Shown here: piece after piece, positions 17,493-25,313 of the stretch
Position numbering within the stretch: position 1 is the stretch's first letter
How the letters are laid out: every line of letters begins with the position of its first letter
The notes under the pieces: model-generated
Databases searched by the model: none
Told to the model about the DNA's origin: nothing
Seen by the model: the letters and a program-made list of their open reading frames with translations, nothing else
Program-made: the position numbers and the translations under genes
DNA from: Glaciecola sp965660815
GTDB taxonomy: Bacteria; Pseudomonadota; Gammaproteobacteria; Enterobacterales; Alteromonadaceae
NCBI GenBank assembly: GCA_965660815.1
Contig: CBFIBG010000028.1
Location: 23,226-87,225 of the forward strand
Length of the DNA stretch: 64,000 nt
Reading direction: 5' to 3'

Positions 17493-18101
17493 ATGAAACT
17501 TGACGACCTTAAAAAAGATTGGAACGAAAAAATATCAACCACCGATTCAAAAGAAGACATAAAGGAGCTGAGCACGATGTTAGCACAAAAAATAGACACC
17601 ACTAACCAACAAATAAAACGCAGGGATACACTTGAAATAGGCATTGCGTTGGTGTTAATTCCGGTTTGGATAATAGGGCTGTTTTTCAGCGTCAGTACAC
17701 TGCAATCGATAGGTTTTATAGTGGCCATTGCAAGTTGTATTTACATACCCTATAAAATGATCCAGGCGAAACAGGTAGATGCGCCTAAAAATAATAGTTT
17801 GCGCGAGTATTTATTAAGTGAACGTCAAAAAATACTTATGCAAAAGCAAATGCTTGAATCTGTTCATTGGTGGTATTTAACCCCGTTAGGGTTATCGATC
17901 GCACTTATTTCATTGGGCGCAAATGTGACAGAATCAGGTTTCCCAGTATTCACCACGGGTAAAGTTATTTATCTGATATTTGTGGTTGTGTTATATGTTG
18001 GGATTTATTTTATGAATTTGAGCGCTTCTAAGAAAAAGTTTACGCCTCTACTTGAAAACGTTGATAATAAATTGGAGGATTTGAACAAGCATACTCAATA
18101 G
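17493..18101 (+). CDS. Four-helix membrane protein paired with the ECF sigma factor
   Basis: A 202-residue protein with a soluble, charged N-terminus (about 1-45, with SKEDIKELSTMLAQKI) and two pairs of membrane helices (about 48-69, 72-88, 126-145 and 155-175). Its position 2 bases after the sigma gene suggests it controls that sigma factor. It lacks the zinc-binding HxxxCxxC of classical anti-sigma domains, so the anti-sigma role is inference from context. The cytoplasmic N-terminal helix is the natural candidate for sigma binding. ATG 17493 is the first start; no better one is available. Confidence 0.75.
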   Translation: MKLDDLKKDWNEKISTTDSKEDIKELSTMLAQKIDTTNQQIKRRDTLEIGIALVLIPVWIIGLFFSVSTLQSIGFIVAIASCIYIPYKMIQAKQVDAPKNNSLREYLLSERQKILMQKQMLESVHWWYLTPLGLSIALISLGANVTESGFPVFTTGKVIYLIFVVVLYVGIYFMNLSASKKKFTPLLENVDNKLEDLNKHTQ

Positions 18102-18174
18102 TATGGTTTGAAAAAACTCTGGGTTATGGCAAAAGTAGTTGGAACGAAGAAATTTCAAAATAAATCGAGTATTA

Positions 18175-18198
18175 AGGGGAAGCTATACTGTTTCCCCT
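18175..18198. terminator. Hairpin between convergent sigma operon and kynureninase gene
   Basis: AGGGGAA (18175-18181) pairs with TTCCCCT (18192-18198) around a 10-base loop. The arm on the right overlaps the TAG stop of the minus-strand gene. The stem is short and T-tracts are weak on both sides, so it is a modest bidirectional terminator at best. Confidence 0.45.
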
Positions 18199-19324
18199 AT
18201 TCAAAACATTGAGCTATCAACAACGCTTCATCCTCTGTGTTAAAAATGTGAAGCGAGATGCGAATTATTTCTCCTCTGCTGTCAAACAACACGCCCATAG
18301 ACTTTAATTTTTGAATTGTCTGCGTAAATGAAGCAGGTTTTATGCATAAACTTCCTCCTAAATCATTGGCTTCGTCGGGCAATGTCATAGTGGGGTGATA
18401 CGCTTGTAAACTTGATAGCAGAATGCGTTTCAATGCTAAGTTATGCGTAACTATTTGATCTATTCCTATATCTAAAATAGCCGCAATGGAAGCATTTGCA
18501 GTAATATAGGGTGCAACACTTGGCGTACCTCCCCAAAATCGAAGTGCATTATCGGCATACTTGAAATGTTCGATATCAAATTCAAAAGGATTTTCGTGAG
18601 AAAACCATCCTATAGGATCAGGCTCTAATTGGTTGATGTCAGCATTATTCACATACATAAAACCGGCTCCCGGACCACCGCATAGCCATTTGACACAAGA
18701 ACCAAAAGCAGCATCTACTTCCCATTCTTTTACATTGATATTAACCACACCAACTGACTGAGCAATGTCAACTAAAGCAAAAGCAGCGTAACCTTTGCAT
18801 AAATTGACCAGAGTTTTTATATGTGATTTGACTGAGGTGTTTGAATGTACATGAGTAAACAAACAAGCAAGTACATTATTTTGCTGCAGTGCTTGTTCCC
18901 ATGCATCTAAATTGTTTACATGCTCATCGATTAATATCAATTTTAAATTAAATGTGTTTGCTACCCCTTTTACGACGAATCCCATAGAGGCAAAAGCATC
19001 TTTATGCATTATAATGGCGTGGTTGCCAGTTTCTTTGCTAGAACGCAGTTTACAAATTGCGGTTAGGTAAGCGTAAAAGCCGCTCGCTAAGTTAGGTTGT
19101 GGGCAAATTTCTTGCTGCGACGCATTAATGAGCGTACCGACACTAAAGCAAAAATGATTGATATTATCCAGCCATAGGGGCCACGCATCTCCACCTTGCT
19201 CAATCCAAGGGGTAAAATATTGCTCTTTCAAAATATCTTGGGTCTTGGTAACGCATGGCCCCACAGAATGAGAAAGTGCGTATATTCCTCTGGGTAACTC
19301 AAATAAAGCCTTGTATGAATTCAC
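18197..19324 (-). CDS. Kynureninase-like PLP enzyme (aminotransferase class V)
   Basis: Fold-type I PLP enzyme expected to cleave kynurenine to anthranilate and alanine. PLP Lys212 lies in GSCVKWLCGGPGAGF, where the CGGPG pattern is characteristic of kynureninases; Asp186 in LVDIAQSVGV would contact the PLP nitrogen; RFWGGTPSVAPY near 268-279 also fits the family. Length 375 is shorter than most bacterial kynureninases (about 415), chiefly at the N-terminus. The start is GTG 19324, 2 bases after the stop of the tryptophan dioxygenase gene. That pairing supports kynureninase over a cysteine desulfurase-type function. No kynurenine formamidase is nearby. Confidence 0.85.
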   Translation of the reverse strand: MNSYKALFELPRGIYALSHSVGPCVTKTQDILKEQYFTPWIEQGGDAWPLWLDNINHFCFSVGTLINASQQEICPQPNLASGFYAYLTAICKLRSSKETGNHAIIMHKDAFASMGFVVKGVANTFNLKLILIDEHVNNLDAWEQALQQNNVLACLFTHVHSNTSVKSHIKTLVNLCKGYAAFALVDIAQSVGVVNINVKEWEVDAAFGSCVKWLCGGPGAGFMYVNNADINQLEPDPIGWFSHENPFEFDIEHFKYADNALRFWGGTPSVAPYITANASIAAILDIGIDQIVTHNLALKRILLSSLQAYHPTMTLPDEANDLGGSLCIKPASFTQTIQKLKSMGVLFDSRGEIIRISLHIFNTEDEALLIAQCFE

Positions 19325-19326
19325 TT

Positions 19327-20091
19327 CTACGATTCGCTCTTGTTACTGATTGATGGACGAATTTTTCCATATTCACCTCCCCACCTATCTGTCATTTGAT
19401 TTCGAATCTCCCAAAGTTGTGGGAAAAAACGTTTTGCCGCACCTTGTTGTAACAACTCTACTGGTCGACCTTTAAGAGACTTTGAGCCAAGTCCAATGGA
19501 GCGATGAATTAAAAATAAATGACGCCATCGGAAGAGTTGCAATTGTTCGTCAAATTCAATCATAGCCTCTGCTACAGCGTACTTATGATCATGGCAGTAT
19601 TGAGTATCGTAAATTTGTTCTATTGAAATAGCGCCGTCGTCCAAATAAAACTGATTAAAAGCTTCCCATAAATCGGCAGGTAGTTTTAGAAGCGTACGAA
19701 ATCCAGGAGACTCTTGACCACTGCCATTGCCTAACTGCAATCGTATTTCTTGATATTCTTTGGGCGACATAGTTTCTAGAATCGCCAGTTGATCTACCAT
19801 CATTGTTTGGAGTTTGTGAACTCTCGAGAATAGGGTAATGACACGATGGTGTTCGCCTTTTGCCATATATTCAAGGATATCTACTAAAGAAAAACAGATA
19901 AGCTTCATCCAGAGTTCTTCGACTTGGTGCAATATTTGAAATTGCATTTCATCTGCGGTAGACAGCTGATCTATGGGTTTTTGACAGCTTAGCAGTTTGT
20001 CACATTGTAAATAAACTCCGTAATCGAGCATTTCTGGTTGCTCAATTAGAGTATGATATTTTTCTTTTAATTGTTGTATGTTCAAAGTCAT
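19327..20091 (-). CDS. Tryptophan 2,3-dioxygenase family protein
   Basis: Haem dioxygenase that opens the indole ring of tryptophan to N-formylkynurenine. Starting at ATG 20091, the active-site His55 falls in FQILHQVEELWMKL, matching the family FxxxHQxxELWxK motif. The proximal haem ligand is probably His191 in LFRWRHLFLIHRSIG, and GSGQESPGFR fits the family substrate loop. At 254 residues it is a little shorter than typical (about 280). A TTG five codons upstream is possible, but neither start has a good ribosome binding site. Its substrate chain continues into the kynureninase gene, 2 bases away. The upstream 20129-20158 has GATTAG and CTAATC in inverted orientation, a possible operator. 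Confidence 0.88.
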   Translation of the reverse strand: MTLNIQQLKEKYHTLIEQPEMLDYGVYLQCDKLLSCQKPIDQLSTADEMQFQILHQVEELWMKLICFSLVDILEYMAKGEHHRVITLFSRVHKLQTMMVDQLAILETMSPKEYQEIRLQLGNGSGQESPGFRTLLKLPADLWEAFNQFYLDDGAISIEQIYDTQYCHDHKYAVAEAMIEFDEQLQLFRWRHLFLIHRSIGLGSKSLKGRPVELLQQGAAKRFFPQLWEIRNQMTDRWGGEYGKIRPSISNKSES

Positions 20092-20186
20092 GAGGACACA
20101 GCGCAACGAGCAGACTAATACTTAATTAGATTAGTATGAATTTAGAATATTTCTAATCAAGATTATTTATAGATGTAAGAAGATGT

Positions 20187-20903
20187 CTATCTACTAATCT
20201 TAGCAAGCTGTTTCAATCGACATAACACCATAGACAAGGCCATTACCACAACAAAGCTATTGGCTGGAGCAGAAACCCTATTCAACTCGATTTCTGTAAA
20301 GGCAATAGGATTACTGTTGGCATCAAAAACTTGCATAGCGACGCTTAGCATCGGCGTAAAAGAAGTAAATTGAAAGCCCATTCCAAATACGGCTCCAAGA
20401 GAAAATAGCTGGGCAGGTGGTTCAGGCTGTGGGTTAAATGCTAATGTATCCAAATCAATAAGAATGTCGGCCGATGGTATAAATTCTAGATTGATACTAA
20501 ACAAATTAGAATTATTCTCTAGCTCGTTTACCATAAAGGAAAAGTTTAAAAAGTCTTCATTAGGTAACTCTGCATCAACAATTGCCAGTGGTACATTATT
20601 ACCTTGCGTTGAAATAGCTATGCCCAGATCGAATACTTGCATAGGGGATAAATCATTAAAATCAAAACTAGGTTGTCTGTTTGATAAAATAGCCGGAGGC
20701 TCTGGCTGTGGATTAAAACCAACTAAAACAAGTGGATTTAATTCATTTTGAACGCTCTCACCTTGCAGTAAAAATGAGTCTCCCCAATTGACTAAAGCTG
20801 CTTTGGCAGAATTACTAAGTAACATAATTACAATGCTAAACAACACCAGTACAAAAACTTTGACATTAAAGATGGTGCTTGAACGGGTTCTGCTAATCAT
20901 CAT
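20187..20903 (-). CDS. Secreted protein with duplicated FNPQPEPPA motif and PEP-CTERM-like tail
   Basis: A 238-residue exported protein of unknown function. It has a long N-terminal signal (basic MMISRTRSSTIFNVK, then hydrophobic to about 35, AKA cleavage). The C-terminus (210-238) is VSAP, a hydrophobic helix and a basic end, the layout of PEP-CTERM sorting signals handled by exosortase. The nonapeptide FNPQPEPPA occurs at 63-71 and 156-164, each followed about 25-40 residues later by MQVFD, so the mature part looks like two copies of a 75-95 residue unit. AAGGA lies 7 bases before ATG 20903. Two further PEP-CTERM-like genes follow in the next 3 kb. The anchored or surface role is inferred from the tail. 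Confidence 0.8.
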   Translation of the reverse strand: MMISRTRSSTIFNVKVFVLVLFSIVIMLLSNSAKAALVNWGDSFLLQGESVQNELNPLVLVGFNPQPEPPAILSNRQPSFDFNDLSPMQVFDLGIAISTQGNNVPLAIVDAELPNEDFLNFSFMVNELENNSNLFSINLEFIPSADILIDLDTLAFNPQPEPPAQLFSLGAVFGMGFQFTSFTPMLSVAMQVFDANSNPIAFTEIELNRVSAPANSFVVVMALSMVLCRLKQLAKISR

Positions 20904-21314
20904 TAATAAATCCTTCTAGTTAGTATATTTTGACATGGCAGCTAGTTTTTTAAAAAGCAACTAGTTTGGCAAAGTCATTGTTAATCTGTAGAGTGAATAC
21001 TGCGTTTACATAAAATTATTTTATTGTTGAGTCCAATCATTTGTTTGAACCAACAAATGACTTTATATTAACTCTTCGTTCAATGATGAAAACAACATTG
21101 AATTATTACTTGGTCTCTGAGTGCGTGTATCGCAAGTTTATCCATTGGGTATTTTCTGTGAGTAATAATTACTTTTTTAGCGTAGAAATATACGAAGCAA
21201 AGTAATATCAGTGAGAACATTCACATAACTAACCGCTCGGTAATAGGTCGTAAACAGTTGAAAGTGGGATAGCCACTCCCACGAAAGCTAACGACCATCA
21301 AAAAAGGCTTTCCT
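20904..21314. other. Intergenic, no gene seen
   Basis: About 410 bp between two minus-strand secreted-protein genes. GTGGGA (21264-21269) and TCCCAC (21277-21282) form a short hairpin 33 bases beyond the stop of the upstream gene, a weak candidate terminator. The rest presumably holds the promoter for the gene ending at 20187. No open frame of note is visible. Confidence 0.5.
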
Positions 21315-21995
21315 TTATAGTCTGTTTTTTCTCAGTGCAACAGCAAAACAAGCCAATAAGATTACAGCTACTACATTTGGACTTGACACTTTTTTAAGTT
21401 CGATATCATCAAACCAAGCTGCGCCTAAAGAAGCACCGTCAGGTTGGGAAACTGCAGCGGCTACTCTTATAAACGCAGTGGCTTGTCCAAAAACCAGTTC
21501 AGGAATTGAAATACTAGGAGTAGAAACTTCAAAGAAAGTATCCGTAGCAAATGTCGAATCCAAAAACTCAGAGGTGACGGCATTTGAAAAATCAACAGAA
21601 TTGATACTGACATCATCGAACGCAAAAGCAATTTCAATATAGGCGGTGTTTGGGCCTGACAAAGGATCAATCGCTAAATGTCCAATTAGGCCTTCTAATA
21701 AGATTTTTTCTCCAACATTAAAATTGATGCCATCTACAGCAATATATTGTGATGCAACAGTGAATGGTAAATTTGCGTTAAAATTGCCAAACATCTTCAA
21801 CGCCTGCGTGCCATTTACCAAGGTATTAGGCATTGTCTCAACCGAAATATTTCCAAATGCCTCCCAGTTGTTCAAACCATCTTCAAAGTCGCCGTTGAGC
21901 AACATTGCCGAATGAGATGAAAAAGAGATTAACAGCATCCAAGTGCTTATAATCGTGAGAATAGCAATTTTATTTTTTTTATTACTTTTAGACAT
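21315..21995 (-). CDS. Secreted PEP-CTERM-like protein with a carbohydrate-binding-type beta fold
   Basis: A 226-residue exported protein. The signal peptide is about 1-29 (KKNKIAILTIISTWMLLISF, then SHSA). The mature start MLLNGDFEDGLNNWEAFGN is typical of jelly-roll, carbohydrate-binding-like domains (CBM4/9 or DUF642 type), as is the late AAWFDDIELKK. The C-terminus is VSSP, a hydrophobic helix (NVVAVILLACFAVAL) and RKNRL, a VSxP variant of PEP-CTERM. AAGGTG lies 5 bases before ATG 21995. Glycan binding is inference from the N-terminal pattern. Confidence 0.82.
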   Translation of the reverse strand: MSKSNKKNKIAILTIISTWMLLISFSSHSAMLLNGDFEDGLNNWEAFGNISVETMPNTLVNGTQALKMFGNFNANLPFTVASQYIAVDGINFNVGEKILLEGLIGHLAIDPLSGPNTAYIEIAFAFDDVSINSVDFSNAVTSEFLDSTFATDTFFEVSTPSISIPELVFGQATAFIRVAAAVSQPDGASLGAAWFDDIELKKVSSPNVVAVILLACFAVALRKNRL

Positions 21996-22156
21996 TGGAG
22001 CACCTTTTAATTTAAAAAGTCACACCTTAACTTCAGTGCAACTTTTTGTTTAATTATGCAAAGCAAGAAACGTGCTCTTTTTATTTACTTATAAAAAACA
22101 TTGCCTTAACTATTTGTGTAAATCAAAAATTAAGAAAATGTAAAATAACCTGACAA

Positions 22157-22375
22157 ATGGTTGGTAAGTTAATACCGATAGAACTTCAACAAAAACACCT
22201 AGGCAGTACCTTAATTAAAGAATACCAAGCTTTAGAGAATGACAAGTGCACTTTCTTTTCAGATATAGCGATTGGAGAAAAGGAGATTCGCCGTCTTTTC
22301 AAGCGCTTTTGGAATATCAATATGTCAAACTTAATTGATAAATCGTTTGTTGTCGCTTCAGAGGTATACTCTTAA
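22157..22375 (+). CDS. Doubtful 72-residue hypothetical protein
   Basis: The frame codes a charged, soluble-looking 72-residue product (starting MVGKLIPIELQQKHLGSTLI, with GEKEIRRLFKRFWNINMSNL in the middle). Composition resembles a real protein, but there is no ribosome binding site before ATG 22157 and no recognised family. It may be a fragment of a larger lost gene. Confidence 0.3.
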   Translation: MVGKLIPIELQQKHLGSTLIKEYQALENDKCTFFSDIAIGEKEIRRLFKRFWNINMSNLIDKSFVVASEVYS

Positions 22376-22605
22376 TTAAAATCCTTTACTAATAATAAGA
22401 CCGTAGGTCATAGGCTCATAGACACCAAACGAAAACCCTCTGTCGCAGACGACAGACTTATTAGCGCTATAAATGGTCTGCTCATTTAGCCCATCGTTGA
22501 ACTTCATTATTAAGGCATGGGCAAAGCTAATTTTTTAATACCGTAGTCGTCTTTACTTCAGTGTGCCCTTAACTCACTGGTGGCCCAAGCTAATGCTATG
22601 GTTGA

Positions 22606-22809
22606 CAGCAACGCCTTACTAATTCAATAGATTTTCCGGATGAAATTTTGCGAGAAGGCAATGAAGTTATAAGTGAAAATAAAGAATTTGAAATGAGTGT
22701 TAGCCAGCATTATTTGAGCTTTTTTTACGTTTTTATAAAAATAAATTGTGAGGTTTATACCCCATACGAATATTATGAAATTATTGAAGGTAAATATGAG
22801 CTCCTATAG
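22606..22809 (+). pseudogene. Possible C-terminal gene remnant
   Basis: Open frame of 67 codons from after a TGA (22603-22605) to TAG (22807-22809), coding SIDFPDEILREGNEVISENK and later NCEVYTPYEYYEIIEG. It is acidic and protein-like but has no ATG near its beginning; a TTG lies at 22648 and an ATG about 20 codons further on. It looks like the end of a gene whose beginning has been lost. The family is unknown. Confidence 0.25.
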
Positions 22810-23032
22810 AGCAAAGAGTGCTTAATTTCAGGTATGCTTGAGCAATGTTAAATCCAAATTAATTTGAAAGTGTCAGTAATTTTTACATATTAAAAATAAT
22901 ACGCTCATTTAATTTTGCTATGTGTATGTAATCTTTATTAATTGCAACTTTGGCGTGGTTTATGCTGTTTATCCAAAATGAAGTATTAAAAGATATACCT
23001 TTTTATTGAATCGAACTGTACAAGGAAAAAAA

Positions 23033-23650
23033 ATGAAGACTCGAAGCATTAACTCATTGCTAGTATGTATCGCACTGTTATTCAGCGTTTCAGCCAACGC
23101 AAATCCAATAGTCGTTGATCCATCATTCGACAATTCTGGGTGTTGTACTTCAACCGAAAGGGGCTATTATTTTACAACTGTCGAAGAATTAACATTTACA
23201 TCATTTTGGTTAAACACTGCTAATGGTTTGTCCACTAATTACAATCTAGATGTATTGCTATTAAACACGACTCCACCGCAGTTTAATGATGGCAGTACAA
23301 CTGATTTCGTAACATTAGGTCAGTGGGATGGGTTAAGTGGTATGTTCAATACTAATATAACCGTTGCTGCCAACAGTATAATAGGACTGTTGGCGTGGGA
23401 TGCCAATTTTTCGACCACCCCTTACGCTAAATCTTTTGACCAAATAATCAACGGCGAAACCTACTCTTTCTTGCGCTTGGTAAGACAGTCATTAGTGAAT
23501 GGAGACCCAGTTTCTGCAGAAGGCGACTTTGATATAGGAGCTATAGGTTTTGAAGCAAATGGTGATCAAGTGTCCGTATCAAGCCCTACATCAATAGCCA
23601 TGCTGGCATTTGGATTAATCGTCCTAGCCACACGTCGCTTCAAAAATTAA
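23033..23650 (+). CDS. Secreted PEP-CTERM-like protein
   Basis: A 205-residue exported protein of unknown function. The signal peptide runs to about residue 24 (RSINSLLVCIALLFSVSANA). The mature part begins with a CC pair (DNSGCCTSTERGYYF) and is rich in Thr/Asn beta-strand segments. The tail reads VSVSSPTS, a hydrophobic helix (IAMLAFGLIVLA) and TRRFKN, a VSSP variant of the PEP-CTERM signal. I chose ATG 23033, preceded by AAGGA, over the in-frame TTG at 23006. A strong terminator follows 29 bases after the stop, so it is monocistronic. Confidence 0.82.
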   Translation: MKTRSINSLLVCIALLFSVSANANPIVVDPSFDNSGCCTSTERGYYFTTVEELTFTSFWLNTANGLSTNYNLDVLLLNTTPPQFNDGSTTDFVTLGQWDGLSGMFNTNITVAANSIIGLLAWDANFSTTPYAKSFDQIINGETYSFLRLVRQSLVNGDPVSAEGDFDIGAIGFEANGDQVSVSSPTSIAMLAFGLIVLATRRFKN

Positions 23651-24116
23651 TACCTGCTCCACTAACTGTGGGATCTTATAAACCGGCATGATTTCCGGTT
23701 TTTTTTTCGTTTTTTATATTGTAATCGTGATGGTTCAATTTTTTTCATTATAAAATTCAGCCTTAGTGCATGACTGTTCTCAACATGATGGTTTACCATC
23801 TGTCAATACCAGCGCATTGGTAGCTTGGCTAATCTAATTTTGTGAAATACAAAAAAATTAAGTATTCATGATAATGCTACATTGAAGGGGGGCGACTCTA
23901 TATAGTCACTGCAGTCAAGGTCACTCAAGTAAAGATGGGCATTAACTTTTACGACCTAAATTTAGCTTTACACAGTGTTGTAAGTTACGCATAAAGGTCC
24001 TTGTAACAAATTGACACACTTTTATCTAATTTCTTCCATAACCTAGACGCATTGAATATAGTCTTTGTGTTAATTTTACACGTATATCGATGTATCTAAT
24101 GTTGAGAGAAAATTAT
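23651..24116. other. Intergenic region before the RND operon
   Basis: About 465 bp holding the terminator of the preceding gene (23680-23708) and presumably the promoter of the RND operon. TTGACA at about 24011 is a candidate -35, but no convincing -10 lies at the right spacing. No regulator gene or palindrome of note was seen. Confidence 0.5.
23680..23708 (+). terminator. Rho-independent terminator
   Basis: AAACCGG and CCGGTTT form a perfect 7-bp stem around an 8-base loop, followed at once by a run of seven further T residues. This is a classical intrinsic terminator for the gene ending at 23650. Confidence 0.92.
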
Positions 24117-25313
24117 ATGGCTTCTGGATTGCGCAAGGTAGGCATCCCTTTTATTATTATTTTAGTGTCCATTGTCGCTTTGGTGATAATGATAAGTTTA
24201 AAACCAAAACCTGAGAAAAAAGAAGTAGAAACAAAAGACTTTCTTGTCGAAGCTCAGCCCCTTTACTCGGAAGATATAGAGTTTTTTGTCTATGCCCAAG
24301 GCGCTGTGCAACCAAAAAACAGAACTTTGCTCAGTAGTCAGGTGAGCGGCAAAGTGGTCAGAATATCGGAAAAATTTAACGAAGGCGGCTTTTTTAATCA
24401 AGGTGATATTTTAGTTGAATTAGAAAGCGATGATTACCAAACCGATTTGCTATTGGCTCAAGCTGAATTAGCAAGGGCACAAGCATCCCTAGATGAAGAA
24501 ATAGCCAGAGGCAAAGTGGCGGAACAAGAATGGAATTCATTCAATACTGGTACTCCGCCAGAGCTCGGCCTACGAAAGCCCCAACTTGCGCGTGAACAAG
24601 CGAATGTAAAAGCCGCTCAAGCAAATCTCCAACGTGCCAAACGCAATCTTGAACGAACCAAAATACGAGCGCCTTACGATGGCTTAGTGCGATCAAGAAA
24701 TGTAGATTTAGGACAGTTTATTCCGCTAGGAGGGCAAATTGGAGAGGTATTTGCAACCGATATTGCTGAAATAAGACTGCCTTTAACAGACAACGATGTG
24801 GCTTTTTTGGACGATTTACAGGGCAATTTAGCGGCTGTGACCTTAAGCGCGGATGTTGCTGGAGAAAAGCGATTTTGGCAGGGTAAATTGGTAAGAGATG
24901 AAGCCGTTCTTGATGAGTCCAGAAGAGTTATTTTTGCCGTAGTTGAAGTCCAAGATCCGTATAATCTCAAACAAAAAAATCATGATAGCGAGCTAAAGTT
25001 TGGGCGCTTTGTTAACGCAGCAATCAGTGGGATAAAAGCTAATGGCATTATTAAGTTACCCAGATATGTTATGCGCTTAGACGGAACTGTATTGACAGTG
25101 GATAAGGAGCAAAAACTGCGTATCAACGATGTGGACGTTATGCGAGCAGACGAAGATTACGTATATATCCGTGAAGGTCTCAATGTTGACCATAAGGTAG
25201 TAATGAGCGCGGTTTCTACTCCTTACGATGGTATGCCTGTAAGATTTGTAGAGGAACCACCAACGAAGCCAATTAGTGAAGAAGATGATGATGCTAATGA
25301 GGTTAAAATATGA
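24117..25313 (+). CDS. RND efflux periplasmic adaptor (membrane fusion protein)
   Basis: Adaptor that links an inner-membrane RND pump to an outer-membrane channel. It has one N-terminal membrane helix (about 7-27, VGIPFIIILVSIVALVIMIS), then a lipoyl-type half (VSGKVVRISEKFNEGGFFNQ), a coiled-coil hairpin rich in Ala/Gln/Arg (about 100-170), the second lipoyl half (RTKIRAPYDGLVRSRNVDLG) and beta-barrel domains. The tail is acidic. ATG 24117 is preferred to ATG 24090 because GAGAG precedes it and the family starts near the membrane helix. It overlaps the pump gene by 4 bases. The outer-membrane channel is not encoded nearby. Confidence 0.93.
   Translation: MASGLRKVGIPFIIILVSIVALVIMISLKPKPEKKEVETKDFLVEAQPLYSEDIEFFVYAQGAVQPKNRTLLSSQVSGKVVRISEKFNEGGFFNQGDILVELESDDYQTDLLLAQAELARAQASLDEEIARGKVAEQEWNSFNTGTPPELGLRKPQLAREQANVKAAQANLQRAKRNLERTKIRAPYDGLVRSRNVDLGQFIPLGGQIGEVFATDIAEIRLPLTDNDVAFLDDLQGNLAAVTLSADVAGEKRFWQGKLVRDEAVLDESRRVIFAVVEVQDPYNLKQKNHDSELKFGRFVNAAISGIKANGIIKLPRYVMRLDGTVLTVDKEQKLRINDVDVMRADEDYVYIREGLNVDHKVVMSAVSTPYDGMPVRFVEEPPTKPISEEDDDANEVKI

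Larger units (their letters stand above)
21996..23032. other. Long gap with short open frames, possibly decayed
   Basis: About 1 kb between two divergent PEP-CTERM-like genes. It holds a 72-codon frame (22157-22375), a 67-codon open frame ending at 22809, and a 43-codon minus-strand frame (22376-22507, MKFNDGLNEQTIYSANKSVV at its start). None has a good ribosome binding site. The pattern of short, unlinked but protein-like frames suggests gene remnants, though no parent family is recognised. The promoter and leader of the gene at 23033 lie at the right end. Confidence 0.45.

Noticed and set aside
18197..19324. Annotating the kynureninase-like gene as a cysteine desulfurase
   Set aside because: Its neighbour is a tryptophan dioxygenase, and the CGGPG segment fits kynureninase better than IscS/SufS enzymes.
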